64,000 bases of DNA from CAHJXF01 sp038240015. Lineage in GTDB: Bacteria; Pseudomonadota; Gammaproteobacteria; Burkholderiales; Burkholderiaceae_D. The notes under the pieces were generated by a model. It had not been told where the DNA came from. It saw only the letters and a list, made by a program, of their open reading frames with translations, and did not search any database. Position numbers and translations under genes: made by a program. The stretch is taken from NCBI GenBank assembly GCA_038240015.1, contig JBBSEF010000001.1:1-64000 (forward strand). The letters are read 5' to 3'. Shown one piece after another: positions 1 to 8,159 of the stretch (positions are counted from its first letter, which is position 1; each line of letters opens with the position of its first letter).

Positions 1-471
1 CAGCAGCGCGCGATTGACATCTTGCTTGTGATTCAGAGTCAAGCCTGCGGCCGGCAGCGGCAGCAATGATGAACCTCCGCCGGAGATCAGGCACAGTACG
101 AAGTCGTCCTCGGTGAGGCCTTGCACGAGCCGGAGCACACGCTCCGCAGCGCGCAAACCGGCCGCGTCGGGTACCGGATGCGAGGCCTCGACGATCTCGA
201 TGCGTTCACACGGCACCGCGTAGCCGTAGCGCGTGACCACAAGACCGGACAGCGGACCGGGCCAATGGTCTTCCACCGCGCGCGCCATCGCCGCCGACGC
301 CTTGCCGGCGCCGATCACGATCAGCCGGCCGTGGCCGAGTGCGTCAGGCGCGGGCAGATGCGGCGGGATGCACAGTGCCGGCTGGGCCGACGCGATCGCT
401 GCATCGAACATGCGCCGAAGCAGTACCTGCGATGCCGTCCGCGATGGGGCTGTTTGCGGTGACCGCTTCAT
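1..471 (-). CDS. ttuD: Glycerate 2-kinase / hydroxypyruvate reductase family (MOFRL), C-terminus cut by window edge
   Basis: Only the N-terminal 157 codons are inside the window; the gene runs off base 1. I read it on the minus strand from an ATG at 471. The visible part has the GckA/TtuD N-terminal fold: an early IGAGKAS glycine-rich segment near residue 53 and the nucleotide/substrate loop ISGGGSSLLPLP near residue 133. Members phosphorylate D-glycerate with ATP to 2-phosphoglycerate in the cytosol, or in older nomenclature reduce hydroxypyruvate. It is the last gene of gcl-hyi-glxR-ttuD, 84 bases after glxR, which fits the glycerate kinase role: glxR makes the glycerate it would use. The symbol is by family and position; gckA is an equally valid name. 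Confidence 0.88.
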   Translation of the reverse strand, partial: MKRSPQTAPSRTASQVLLRRMFDAAIASAQPALCIPPHLPAPDALGHGRLIVIGAGKASAAMARAVEDHWPGPLSGLVVTRYGYAVPCERIEIVEASHPVPDAAGLRAAERVLRLVQGLTEDDFVLCLISGGGSSLLPLPAAGLTLNHKQDVNRALL

Positions 472-554
472 CGTGACAATTCCGATCGGTTACGCGAACA
501 ATTGCAGCGTCAATAGTTGAGGTGTCAATATTTCAGGCGTGCATATTCGTTGCT

Positions 555-1460
555 TCAAGCGACCTTTTGGCCGATCTCGAAGTTGGCGAGTTTCTCGAGC
601 GCACGCACCATCGCCGAGTGGTCCCAGGCCTTGCCGCCATGCGCTGCGCACGAGTTGAACAACTCCTGCGCGGTGGCGGTGTTCGGCAGCGAGACGCCGA
701 GCGCACGCGCGCTGCTGAGCGCGAGATTCAGGTCTTTCTGATGCAGCTCGATGCGAAAGCCCGGGTCGAAGGTTCGCTTGACCATGCGCTCTCCGTGCAC
801 CTCGAGTATCTTCGATGATGCGAAGCCGCCCATCAGAGCCTGGCGGACACGCGCAGGATCGGCGCCGGCGCGCGCTGCGAACAGCAACGCCTCGGCCACC
901 GCCTCGATGTTCAGCGCCACGATGATCTGGTTGGCGACCTTGGCGGTCTGGCCGTCGCCGTTGCCGCCGACGAGCGTGATGTTCTTGCCCATCAGCTCGA
1001 ACAACGGCTTGATGCGCTCGAACACCGCTTCGTCGCCGCCGACCATGATGGTCAGCGTGGCGTTCTTCGCCCCGACTTCGCCTCCCGATACGGGCGCGTC
1101 GAGATAATAGCAACCGAGCGCGTTGATCTTCTTCGCGAACTGCTTGGTCTCGATCGGCGAGATCGAACTCATGTCGACGACGACCTTGCCTTTGCTCAGA
1201 CCCGCGCTCACGCTCTCGTCGCCGAATAGCACCGCAGCGACGTCGGGTGTGTCGGGCACCATGATGATGATGATGTCGGCCTGCTGTCCCACTTCTTTGG
1301 CGCTCGCGCAGATCTTCGCGCTGGTCTGCCCGATCACGTCAGGGAGCTTGCCGTGCGAGTACACGAACAGTTGGTGACCTGCTTTGATGAGGTGACCGGC
1401 CATCGGCGTGCCCATGATGCCCAAGCCGATGAACCCCAGCTTCAGTGTTGTTGTCGTCAT
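555..1460 (-). CDS. glxR: 2-hydroxy-3-oxopropionate (tartronate semialdehyde) reductase
   Basis: This 301-residue protein belongs to the beta-hydroxyacid dehydrogenase family. It has an N-terminal Rossmann NAD(P) loop GFIGLGIMGTPM (residues 9-20), the substrate signature DAPVSGGEVGAKNATL (121-136) and the catalytic lysine K174 in GQTAKVANQ. It reduces tartronate semialdehyde made by Gcl to D-glycerate. An in-frame ATG 33 bases upstream (1493) would add an odd hydrophilic leader; I prefer 1460 because the family starts right before the Rossmann strand. It sits between hyi (39 bases upstream) and ttuD, so it is almost surely co-transcribed with them. Confidence 0.93.
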   Translation of the reverse strand: MTTTTLKLGFIGLGIMGTPMAGHLIKAGHQLFVYSHGKLPDVIGQTSAKICASAKEVGQQADIIIIMVPDTPDVAAVLFGDESVSAGLSKGKVVVDMSSISPIETKQFAKKINALGCYYLDAPVSGGEVGAKNATLTIMVGGDEAVFERIKPLFELMGKNITLVGGNGDGQTAKVANQIIVALNIEAVAEALLFAARAGADPARVRQALMGGFASSKILEVHGERMVKRTFDPGFRIELHQKDLNLALSSARALGVSLPNTATAQELFNSCAAHGGKAWDHSAMVRALEKLANFEIGQKVA

Positions 1461-1499
1461 TTCGGTTCCCGTTGAATGGAGGTGGATGGGCAATGTGCG

Positions 1500-2285
1500 T
1501 CAGTCCGCACGCTGCGTCTGCGCTCGCCAACCCAGGCCGGCCTCAGTGGTCGTGGCAGGCTTGTACTCGCAGCCGATCCAGCCGTCGTAGCCGATGCGGT
1601 CGATGTGCGCGAATAGAAAGGGGTAGTGGATCTCGCCGGTGCCTGGTTCGTTGCGCCCCGGGTTGTCCGCCAACTGGATGTGGCCGATGCGCGGCAGATA
1701 CTTCTGAAGGGTCGCGGCCAACTCGCCTTCCATACGTTGCGCATGGTAGATGTCGTACTGCACGAACGCATTGTCGGCGCCGACTTCATCGAGCAGCGAC
1801 ACCGCCTGCGTGGTGCGACTGAGATAAAAACGAGGGATGTCGAAGGTATTGATCGGCTCGATCAGCAGCTTCAGCCCCGCATTCTTCAAGGCAGAGGCCG
1901 CGTACCCGAGGTTGTTAACGAAAGTCTCGCGCAGCGCGGCTTCGGACACGCCATCCGGAGCCTTGCCGGCGAGGCAGTTGAGCTGGCCGACACCGAGCGC
2001 CTGTGCGTAGTCGATGGCGCGTGTGACGCCGGCGCGGAACTCGTTCACGCGGTCGGGATGGCAGGCGATGCCGCGCTCGCCGGCGTCCCAGTCACCGGCC
2101 GGCAGGTTATGCAGCACCAGCTTCAGATCGTGCGCTTCGAGGCGTTGCCTGATTTCAGCGGCCGTGTTGGCATACGGGAAAAGGAACTCCACTGCCTCGA
2201 AGCCAGCTCCGGCGGCACGCTCGAAGCGATCGAGAAACGGAATCTCCGTGAACAGCATCGTGAGGTTCGCGGCGAAGCGGGGCAT
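1500..2285 (-). CDS. hyi: Hydroxypyruvate isomerase
   Basis: The product has 261 residues, the usual length of Hyi. It is an AP-endonuclease-2-like TIM barrel; the recognisable segments are LFTEIPFLDRFERAAGAGF near the N-terminus, LIEPINTFDIPRFYL near the middle with a metal-ligand glutamate, QYDIYHAQRMEG and GHIQLADNPGRNEPGTGEI. Hyi interconverts hydroxypyruvate and tartronate semialdehyde and is a standard partner of Gcl. The start at 2285 is preceded by AGGAG at a 7-base spacing. It lies 41 bases downstream of gcl and 39 bases upstream of glxR in the same operon. Confidence 0.93.
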   Translation of the reverse strand: MPRFAANLTMLFTEIPFLDRFERAAGAGFEAVEFLFPYANTAAEIRQRLEAHDLKLVLHNLPAGDWDAGERGIACHPDRVNEFRAGVTRAIDYAQALGVGQLNCLAGKAPDGVSEAALRETFVNNLGYAASALKNAGLKLLIEPINTFDIPRFYLSRTTQAVSLLDEVGADNAFVQYDIYHAQRMEGELAATLQKYLPRIGHIQLADNPGRNEPGTGEIHYPFLFAHIDRIGYDGWIGCEYKPATTTEAGLGWRAQTQRAD

Positions 2286-2326
2286 GGCATTCTCCTGCAG
2301 AGGGTATGGAGTTCGTGGATGCGTGC

Positions 2327-4123
2327 TTATTCGAGCAGGCCAGCCATCTCCAACCCTTCCCGCCCTTCAGGGTGACGGCAGTCGATGTCCTCGAATTCAT
2401 TGACCTTGTCGATCTCTGTACCCATCGCAATATTAGTCACCTTCTCGAGAATCACTTCCACCACAACCGGTACGCGGTACTCGCGAGCCATGGCCTGCGC
2501 TTCGTGCAGCGCTGCCTCGATCTTTTCCGGATCGGTCACGCGCAGCGACTTGCAGCCCAATCCTCTCACTACGGCTTGGTGATCGACGCCGTAGCTGCGC
2601 AGGTCGCCTTCACTTTCAGGGATGTTCTGGTTTTGAAAGGCGAGTTGCACGCAATAGTCCATCTCGAAGCCCCGCTGGCTCTGGCGAATCAGGCCCAGGT
2701 AGCTGTTGTTCACCAACACATGTACATAGGGCAAACGGAACTGCGCGCCGACCGCAAGTTCTTCGATCAGGAACTGAAAATCGTAGTCTCCGGACAAGCC
2801 CACCACCGTGCGCGTGGGATCAGCGGCGACGACGCCGAGCGCTGCCGGAATGGTCCATCCAAGCGGGCCTGCCTGACCGCAGTTGATCCACTGACGCGGG
2901 CCGTACACTTGTAGGAACTGCGCACCGGCGATCTGCGACAGGCCGATGCTGCTCACGTAGATCGTGTCGCGCGTGAAGACCTTGTTCATCTCCTCGTAAA
3001 CGCGCAAGGGCTTGATCGGCGTTTCGGTAAAATGGCTCTTGCGATGCATCAGCTTCTTGCGCTCGGCGCAGCGGCTGACCCATTCGCTGAAATCCTTGAG
3101 CTGCGATGCCGCCTTGCGCTCGCGAGCCACCTGAACGAACAGTTCGAGCGCGGCCTTCGCGTCGCTGACGATGCCGAAGTCGGGCATGAACACGCGACCG
3201 ATCTGGGTAGGTTCGATATCGACGTGGATGAACTTGCGGCCCTTGCAGTAGACCTCGGGCGAACCGGTATGACGGTTAGCCCAGCGGTTGCCGATGCCGA
3301 GCACGAAGTCGCTGGCCAGCAGGGTTGCGTTGCCGTAGCGGTGGCTGGTCTGCAAGCCGACCATGCCGGCCATCAACGGGTGGTCGTCAGGGATCGTGCC
3401 CCAGCCCATCAGCGTGGGGATGACCGGCACGCCGGTGAGTTCGGCGAACTCGACGAGGAGGTTCGATGCGTCGGCGTTGATGATCCCGCCGCCGGCAACG
3501 ATCAACGGCTTGTCGGCGGCCATCAACATGTCCAGCGCCTTTTCAATCTGCTTGCGTGAAGCGAAGGGCTTGTAAACGGGCAGTGGCTCGTACGTGTCGA
3601 TGTCGAACTCGATCTCGGCCATCTGAACGTCGAACGGCAGGTCGATCAGCACCGGGCCGGGACGTCCCGAGCGCATCAGATGAAAGGCCTGCTGAAAAGC
3701 GCGCGGTACCAATGCGGGCTCGCGGACCATAAATGACCATTTGGTTACCGGCTTGGCAATACTCTCGATATCCACCGCCTGAAAATCTTCCTTGTACATT
3801 CGCGCGCGCGGCGCCTGGCCCGTGATGCACAGGATCGGGATGGAGTCTCCGATAGCCGAATAAAGGCCGGTGATCATGTCGGTTCCCGCCGGACCCGAGG
3901 TGCCGATGCACACGCCGATGTTGCCCGCTGCTGCGCGCGTGTAGCCCTCAGCCATGTGCGATGCGCCTTCGACGTGGCGCGCCAGGATGTGCGCGATCGA
4001 ATCTCGCTCACGCAGCGCCGAATACAGTGGATTGATGGCCGCGCCGGGCACGCCGAAGGCTTGGGTAATGCCTTCTTTCTCCATCACCAGTACTGCGGCC
4101 ATGGCGGCCTTCATCTTTGCCAT
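2327..4123 (-). CDS. gcl: Glyoxylate carboligase (tartronate-semialdehyde synthase)
   Basis: This 598-residue ThDP enzyme joins two glyoxylates to tartronate semialdehyde plus CO2. Diagnostic is RHVEGASHMAEGYTRA: valine 51 stands where other ThDP enzymes have the catalytic glutamate, a hallmark of Gcl. The ThDP/Mg motif is at the C-terminal third (LSGDYDF ... VNNSYLGLIRQ). The frame stays open 27 codons further up, but ATG 4123 has GGAGAT just upstream and gives the family N-terminus. It is the first gene of the glyoxylate operon and is divergent from a LysR regulator whose likely operator lies at 4212-4226. Confidence 0.96.
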   Translation of the reverse strand: MAKMKAAMAAVLVMEKEGITQAFGVPGAAINPLYSALRERDSIAHILARHVEGASHMAEGYTRAAAGNIGVCIGTSGPAGTDMITGLYSAIGDSIPILCITGQAPRARMYKEDFQAVDIESIAKPVTKWSFMVREPALVPRAFQQAFHLMRSGRPGPVLIDLPFDVQMAEIEFDIDTYEPLPVYKPFASRKQIEKALDMLMAADKPLIVAGGGIINADASNLLVEFAELTGVPVIPTLMGWGTIPDDHPLMAGMVGLQTSHRYGNATLLASDFVLGIGNRWANRHTGSPEVYCKGRKFIHVDIEPTQIGRVFMPDFGIVSDAKAALELFVQVARERKAASQLKDFSEWVSRCAERKKLMHRKSHFTETPIKPLRVYEEMNKVFTRDTIYVSSIGLSQIAGAQFLQVYGPRQWINCGQAGPLGWTIPAALGVVAADPTRTVVGLSGDYDFQFLIEELAVGAQFRLPYVHVLVNNSYLGLIRQSQRGFEMDYCVQLAFQNQNIPESEGDLRSYGVDHQAVVRGLGCKSLRVTDPEKIEAALHEAQAMAREYRVPVVVEVILEKVTNIAMGTEIDKVNEFEDIDCRHPEGREGLEMAGLLE

Positions 4124-4211
4124 CGAGATCTCCAACACGGTTGATCGATACGGGAGCGAATGATCGCGGTCAGACTCGCCGAACGGAAGAGAGCCCGGGT
4201 ACATTACGCAT

Positions 4212-4226
4212 ATTCCAAACTGGAAT
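4212..4226. promoter_or_regulatory. Probable LysR-type operator in the gcl/lysR divergent region
   Basis: ATTCCA-AAC-TGGAAT is a perfect 6-bp inverted repeat around 3 bases and fits the LysR T-N11-A rule. It lies 89 bases upstream of the gcl ATG and 30 bases upstream of the lysR ATG, where an autoregulating activator would bind. The assignment is by pattern and position only. Confidence 0.55.
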
Positions 4227-4255
4227 GCAGCGAAGCGAGATCACTCTTTTTCACC

Positions 4256-5164
4256 ATGGATCGAATCAAGGCGGTTCGTCTTTTCATACGCATAGTCGAA
4301 CTCGGGTCCTTCAGCAAGGCCGCAATCGATATGGGGATTGGCCAGCCCACAGCCACCAAGCTGGTTGCGCAGATGGAGAAGCAGCTTGGGTCGCGGCTAT
4401 TGCATCGATCGACGCACGGCGTGACGCCCACCGAGATCGGCACGTTGTACTACGAGAAGTGCAGGCTGATTGCCCACCATGTCGACGAAGCCAAGACGGT
4501 GGCCGTCCTGCTCCAATCGCAAGTGCAAGGCGCCATGCGCATCACGAGTTCGGTGGACTTCGGGCGGCGCGTCCTGGTCCCGCTAGTGATGCGCTTCATG
4601 CGGCTTCACCCGATGCTGCAGATCGACCTGAGCTTCGACGACCGCTATGTGGACCTGGTCGAACAAGGTGTCGACGTCGCCATCCGCATGGGGCGATTGG
4701 CCGATTCTGCCCTCGGGGCGCGGTACATCGGCATCAGCCCTTGGGTGGCGGTGGCTTCGACCGACTATTTGCAAAGGCGGGGGGTCCCTGTCGTTCCCGC
4801 GGACCTGGCAGCACACGATGCGTTGATCTACAGCACTGTGCAGGGTGACGCACGCTGGCACTTCACCGGCCCCGAGGGCCAGCTGCTGTCGGTGCCGGTG
4901 AAGGGACCGCTGCGCTCGAACAGTCTGTCGGCCTTGCTGGCGGCGGCGCGCGGCGGCATCGGCGTCGCGGCATTGCCGTGGTACGTCGCGCACGAGTCGG
5001 TACAGGGCGGTGCCGTGGTGTCGCTGTTCGAGCGCTGGAGGCTACCTTCGCAAGAGATACACGCGGTCTACCCGTCGCCCCGCATGGTGCCCACCAAGGT
5101 GATGGAGTTCATCGAGTGGCTCCAGGGCCAATTCGGAGAAATGTGGTGGACCCAGCGGAAGTGA
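4256..5164 (+). CDS. LysR-family transcriptional regulator, divergent from gcl
   Basis: The 302-residue protein has an N-terminal winged helix-turn-helix (residues 1-60, with SFSKAAIDMGIGQPTATKLVAQ as the reader region, here broken at SFSKAAIDMG) and a C-terminal periplasmic-binding-like effector domain. The N-terminus of the PA2206/DsdC-like branch (DRIKAVRLFIRIVELGSF) supports the ATG at 4256 rather than an upstream in-frame start. Divergence from gcl suggests it controls glyoxylate use, with glyoxylate, glycerate or a related acid as the effector; the ligand cannot be read from sequence. Confidence 0.88.
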   Translation: MDRIKAVRLFIRIVELGSFSKAAIDMGIGQPTATKLVAQMEKQLGSRLLHRSTHGVTPTEIGTLYYEKCRLIAHHVDEAKTVAVLLQSQVQGAMRITSSVDFGRRVLVPLVMRFMRLHPMLQIDLSFDDRYVDLVEQGVDVAIRMGRLADSALGARYIGISPWVAVASTDYLQRRGVPVVPADLAAHDALIYSTVQGDARWHFTGPEGQLLSVPVKGPLRSNSLSALLAAARGGIGVAALPWYVAHESVQGGAVVSLFERWRLPSQEIHAVYPSPRMVPTKVMEFIEWLQGQFGEMWWTQRK

Positions 5165-5393
5165 AAGGGCGTGATAGTCGCGCGGTATGCGCCACGGCGA
5201 ACTGCACGGAACAATAACTGCGGCAAGCCACTCCAACCGCCGTTGACTGGCACGCAACTACTTCAACGCGTTTGCTTCGCAACTCCGTCAACTATCGACC
5301 ACGTCGTCGGCCAAACGGACCAAGAGGTCACGCCACCCGGAGTCCACTTGAGGTGAGTTCGCTTAGCAGTTGCCGGACTGCCGTTTGCCCGCC

Positions 5394-5438
5394 CGCAATG
5401 CAACGATGACAATAGCTCGCAATGCAACGATGACAATA
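5394..5438. repeat. Two-copy direct repeat, 21 bp, period 24
   Basis: The 21-base unit CGCAATGCAACGATGACAATA occurs twice (5394-5414 and 5418-5438) separated by GCT, with no mismatch. It lies in the noncoding region before the MFS gene. It may be a binding-site pair or a recent slippage duplication. Confidence 0.85.
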
Positions 5439-5805
5439 TACAGCGGCGTGGCGGTAAATATCTCACGTGGCAAGCGCCTTCCCACGGACTTGTGATCCGG
5501 GTTGAGCGCTTGATCGCAGGAAGTGGAGTTGTACACGTAATTCCTTCGTAGAGTTGTGTATCGAGACGACGAACTTTAGGGTAAACCTAAATTTGAAATC
5601 GGCACCTTCTGCTGCCATTCGACGGCTCATTTGGCTACCTGCATCACTAACAATGGTGCAATGCATCAATTCACATTCTATGGCCAAAGCGCGGGAAGTC
5701 AAGTGACTTTGTGCAATGCGGGTGCAATCTGGCGGCCCTTCCTGACTGCAAAGTTCTTGTCCGGACTTGCTTGCGTAAATTTTTTTAGGTACTTAACCCG
5801 AGGTA

Positions 5806-5819
5806 TTGACCAAGGTCAA
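5806..5819. promoter_or_regulatory. FNR/FixK-type binding site upstream of the MFS oxalate carrier
   Basis: TTGAC-CAAG-GTCAA has perfectly complementary 5-base arms and matches the FNR/FixK consensus TTGAY-N4-RTCAA. It is 200 bases before the start of the carrier gene. A second site of the same form lies before oxc (8019-8032), and the regulator encoded between them has the matching ExxSR recognition helix. Binding is inferred. Confidence 0.65.
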
Positions 5820-6018
5820 GAGATTTGGCGTTAAAAAGTCGGACATTGGCGGCGCTCCCGCACGGTCTTTTGTTCTTGCGGAAGTTCCAAGAACCGTTTG
5901 AAGACGGCCGTACGATTCATATGCTCAAACGGCCCGTTTCGATGCACGCGTGATCGCACCTGCCGCAGCTGCCTGTACGTCTGCACCAAGCAGGGACCAG
6001 AACAGTCAGGAGACTTCG

Positions 6019-7320
6019 ATGATTCGACCACTTGCAGCAACCGTAGACATAGGCGGCGTCCCCACCGCGGCTCGGCATCCATTCTACCGATGGGGCCAGC
6101 TATTGATGGGCATCGTCTGTATGGCGATGATCGCCAACCTGCAGTACGGCTGGACCCTGTTCGTCAATCCAATCGCCGACAAGCACGGTTGGAGCCGCGC
6201 CGCCATCCAGGTGGCGTTCACTATCTTCGTGCTCACGGAGACGTGGCTCGTGCCGATCGAAGGCTACCTCGTCGACCGCTTCGGCCCACGTCCGGTCGTG
6301 CTGGTCGGCGGCCTCCTCTGCGGTCTGGGTTGGGTCTTGAACTCCTTCGCCGACTCACTGCCGATGCTGTACTTCGCGGCGGCCGTGGGCGGTATCGGTG
6401 CCGGTGCCGTCTACGGTACCTGCGTGGGAAATGCGCTGAAGTGGTTCCCCGATCGCCGCGGCCTCGCGGCCGGATTGACGGCCGCCGGCTTCGGTGCCGG
6501 ATCGGCACTCACGATCATTCCGATCTCGGCCTTCATCAAGTCCAACGGCTACGAAGCGGCGTTTCTGTACTTCGGCATTGGCCAAGGCCTGATTGTCTTC
6601 CTGCTGGCATGGTTCCTGACCCCCGCACCTGCGCACGTCAAGGGAACGCACCATTCGACGGCCAACGTGCAGCAGACCAAGCGCGACTACAGCCCCACCC
6701 AAGTGCTGCGTCAGCCGGTCTTCTGGGTGATGTACATCATGTTCGTGATGGTGGCCGCGGGTGGCCTCATGGCCACCGCGCAGCTTGGACCGATCGCGAG
6801 GGATTTCAAGATCGGTGAGATACCCGTCAATATCATGGGTCTGGTATTGCCGGCGCTCACCTTCGCGTTGGCAATCGACCGTGTACTGAACGGGCTCACA
6901 CGACCGTTCTTCGGCTGGGTCTCCGACAAGATCGGCCGCGAGCCGACGATGTTCATCGCGTTCGGGCTCGAAGCAATCGGTATCCTGGCGCTGTACAACT
7001 TCGGCCAGAACCCGATTGCGTTCGTGATCCTCACCGGGCTGGTTTTTTTCGCCTGGGGCGAAATCTACAGCCTGTTCCCGTCGACCTGCGCGGACACCTT
7101 CGGCTCGAAGTACGCCGCTGCCAATGCCGGCCTCCTGTACACGGCCAAGGGCACGGCCTCGCTGCTGGTTCCGTTGTCGAGCGTGCTCGCCACGGCTACC
7201 GGCAGTTGGCACACGGTGTTCATCGTGGCCAGTGTGATGAACGCGATCGCGGCGCTGATGGCGTGGTTCGTTCTGCGGCCGATGCGCAGGGCGCACATGG
7301 CCACACAGACGGCGGACTGA
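6019..7320 (+). CDS. MFS transporter, oxalate/formate antiporter (OxlT-like) family
   Basis: This 433-residue inner-membrane protein has about 12 hydrophobic segments and a hydrophilic central loop near residues 205-225. It matches the OFA branch of the major facilitator superfamily: NGLTRPFFGWVSDKIGR (291-307) and GLLYTAKGTASLL (371-383). R295 and K377 appear to correspond to the substrate-binding Arg272 and Lys355 of Oxalobacter OxlT (alignment by eye). ATG 6019 is preceded by CAGGAGAC; an upstream in-frame ATG at 5950 would add an unneeded leader. Next to oxc/frc it is the obvious oxalate importer, probably exchanging oxalate for formate or another anion. Confidence 0.9.
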   Translation: MIRPLAATVDIGGVPTAARHPFYRWGQLLMGIVCMAMIANLQYGWTLFVNPIADKHGWSRAAIQVAFTIFVLTETWLVPIEGYLVDRFGPRPVVLVGGLLCGLGWVLNSFADSLPMLYFAAAVGGIGAGAVYGTCVGNALKWFPDRRGLAAGLTAAGFGAGSALTIIPISAFIKSNGYEAAFLYFGIGQGLIVFLLAWFLTPAPAHVKGTHHSTANVQQTKRDYSPTQVLRQPVFWVMYIMFVMVAAGGLMATAQLGPIARDFKIGEIPVNIMGLVLPALTFALAIDRVLNGLTRPFFGWVSDKIGREPTMFIAFGLEAIGILALYNFGQNPIAFVILTGLVFFAWGEIYSLFPSTCADTFGSKYAAANAGLLYTAKGTASLLVPLSSVLATATGSWHTVFIVASVMNAIAALMAWFVLRPMRRAHMATQTAD

Positions 7321-7367
7321 TGGAAGACCAGGCGGGCAGTCATCGCATGCGAGCCGCTCGGTATCGT

Positions 7368-7997
7368 TCAGATCTTTCCGCTATGGCGCAACCGGCTTAG
7401 GGTTTCCGGCGAGAGATTGAGATGCGACGCCAGCTGCTTCTGCGGGATCCGGTCCACCAGGTCGGGCCGCTTGCGCGCGAAGCGGTGCACGCGTCCCGGC
7501 GCATCCAGAAGGTGCAACGTGATGGTGTGGCCCATGACTTCGGTCATCAGCCGCATCACGCACGACTCGAACCATTCCTTGGCCGGGCGGTGCCGTTCCA
7601 GGAACTGGACCCATTGGCGCATCGGCAACCGAGCCACTCGCGCCTTGGTCACGCACACGATGCCGTATGGCGTCGGTGTTCCCATACGCCAAGCCGCGTA
7701 GCTCGTTTCCATGTCCCCCTCGGCTGCGAAGCGCAGGATCATCTCCTTGCCCTCGGGATTGGAAACGACGCGCTTCAATACACCGTCGATGATGAAATAC
7801 TGCTCCATTTCACGGACACCCTGGTGCAGCAGGAAATCGCCCTTGTTCCCATCGACCACGACCAGCAAAGCCTCCAGCTCGGCACGCTCGGCGTCGGACA
7901 GCTCGCTCAGAACCTCGGTCTTTTTCAGTTGCAGTCGAATGATGTTCTTTTCCGGGTGGCTCGCTACGGGTATCAAGGTGGCCTCGTCGGGTTTCAC
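7368..7997 (-). CDS. Crp/Fnr-family transcriptional regulator
   Basis: The 209-residue protein has an N-terminal cyclic-nucleotide-binding-like beta roll (about residues 25-140), a dimer helix and a C-terminal HTH ending in SPETLSRLRHSGKI. The recognition helix carries E198, S201 and R202, the ExxSR pattern that in FNR reads TTGAT half-sites; matching palindromes lie at 5806 and 8019. The N-terminal Fe-S cysteines of FNR are absent, so direct O2 sensing by a cluster is unlikely, and the cAMP-contact motif of CRP is not evident. The C-terminus stops right after the recognition helix without the usual wing strands, as in some short family members. It is divergent from oxc. Confidence 0.88.
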   Translation of the reverse strand: MKPDEATLIPVASHPEKNIIRLQLKKTEVLSELSDAERAELEALLVVVDGNKGDFLLHQGVREMEQYFIIDGVLKRVVSNPEGKEMILRFAAEGDMETSYAAWRMGTPTPYGIVCVTKARVARLPMRQWVQFLERHRPAKEWFESCVMRLMTEVMGHTITLHLLDAPGRVHRFARKRPDLVDRIPQKQLASHLNLSPETLSRLRHSGKI

Positions 7998-8018
7998 TAC
8001 GCTCTAGTTTTCCGAAAA

Positions 8019-8032
8019 TTGATCGCGGTCAA
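8019..8032. promoter_or_regulatory. FNR/FixK-type binding site between the Crp/Fnr gene and oxc
   Basis: TTGAT-CGCG-GTCAA fits TTGAY-N4-RTCAA. It is 22 bases upstream of the regulator's ATG on one side and 127 bases from the oxc ATG on the other. A -10-like CATAGT at 8055-8060 would put the oxc start near 8067 with the site centred at -41.5, the class II activator position. The layout suggests activation of oxc and perhaps autoregulation. Confidence 0.65.
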
Positions 8033-8159
8033 CGGAGCTAATAATGGATGGAATCATAGTCCCGCCAACGCACTCCGCCGCATCGACGTTCCTTGCGCCA
8101 CTCGGCTGGCGCGAGGCACGCGCGCATTCCGCAGTCACACGAATCCGTAGGAGACATTT

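Larger units (their letters stand above)
5165..6018. other. Long intergenic region upstream of the oxalate carrier
   Basis: No credible gene fills these 854 bases: the open frames are short, have atypical composition for this genome and show no domain. Part of it (about 5500-5840) is visibly richer in A+T than the flanking genes. It contains a 24-base-period direct repeat (5394-5438) and an FNR-type palindrome (5806-5819), so the downstream end probably holds the promoter and a roughly 200-base leader for the MFS gene. A decayed gene in the upstream half cannot be excluded. Confidence 0.6.

Noticed and set aside
5394..5438. CRISPR-like array
   Set aside because: Only two copies with a 3-base gap; far too short for a repeat-spacer array and no cas genes are near.
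5463..5702. 79-codon minus-strand frame in the A+T-rich intergenic region
   Set aside because: No ribosome site, no domain and ordinary length for chance in this composition.
7321..7367. Bidirectional terminator between the convergent carrier and Crp/Fnr genes
   Set aside because: No hairpin with a T tract is visible in these 47 bases.
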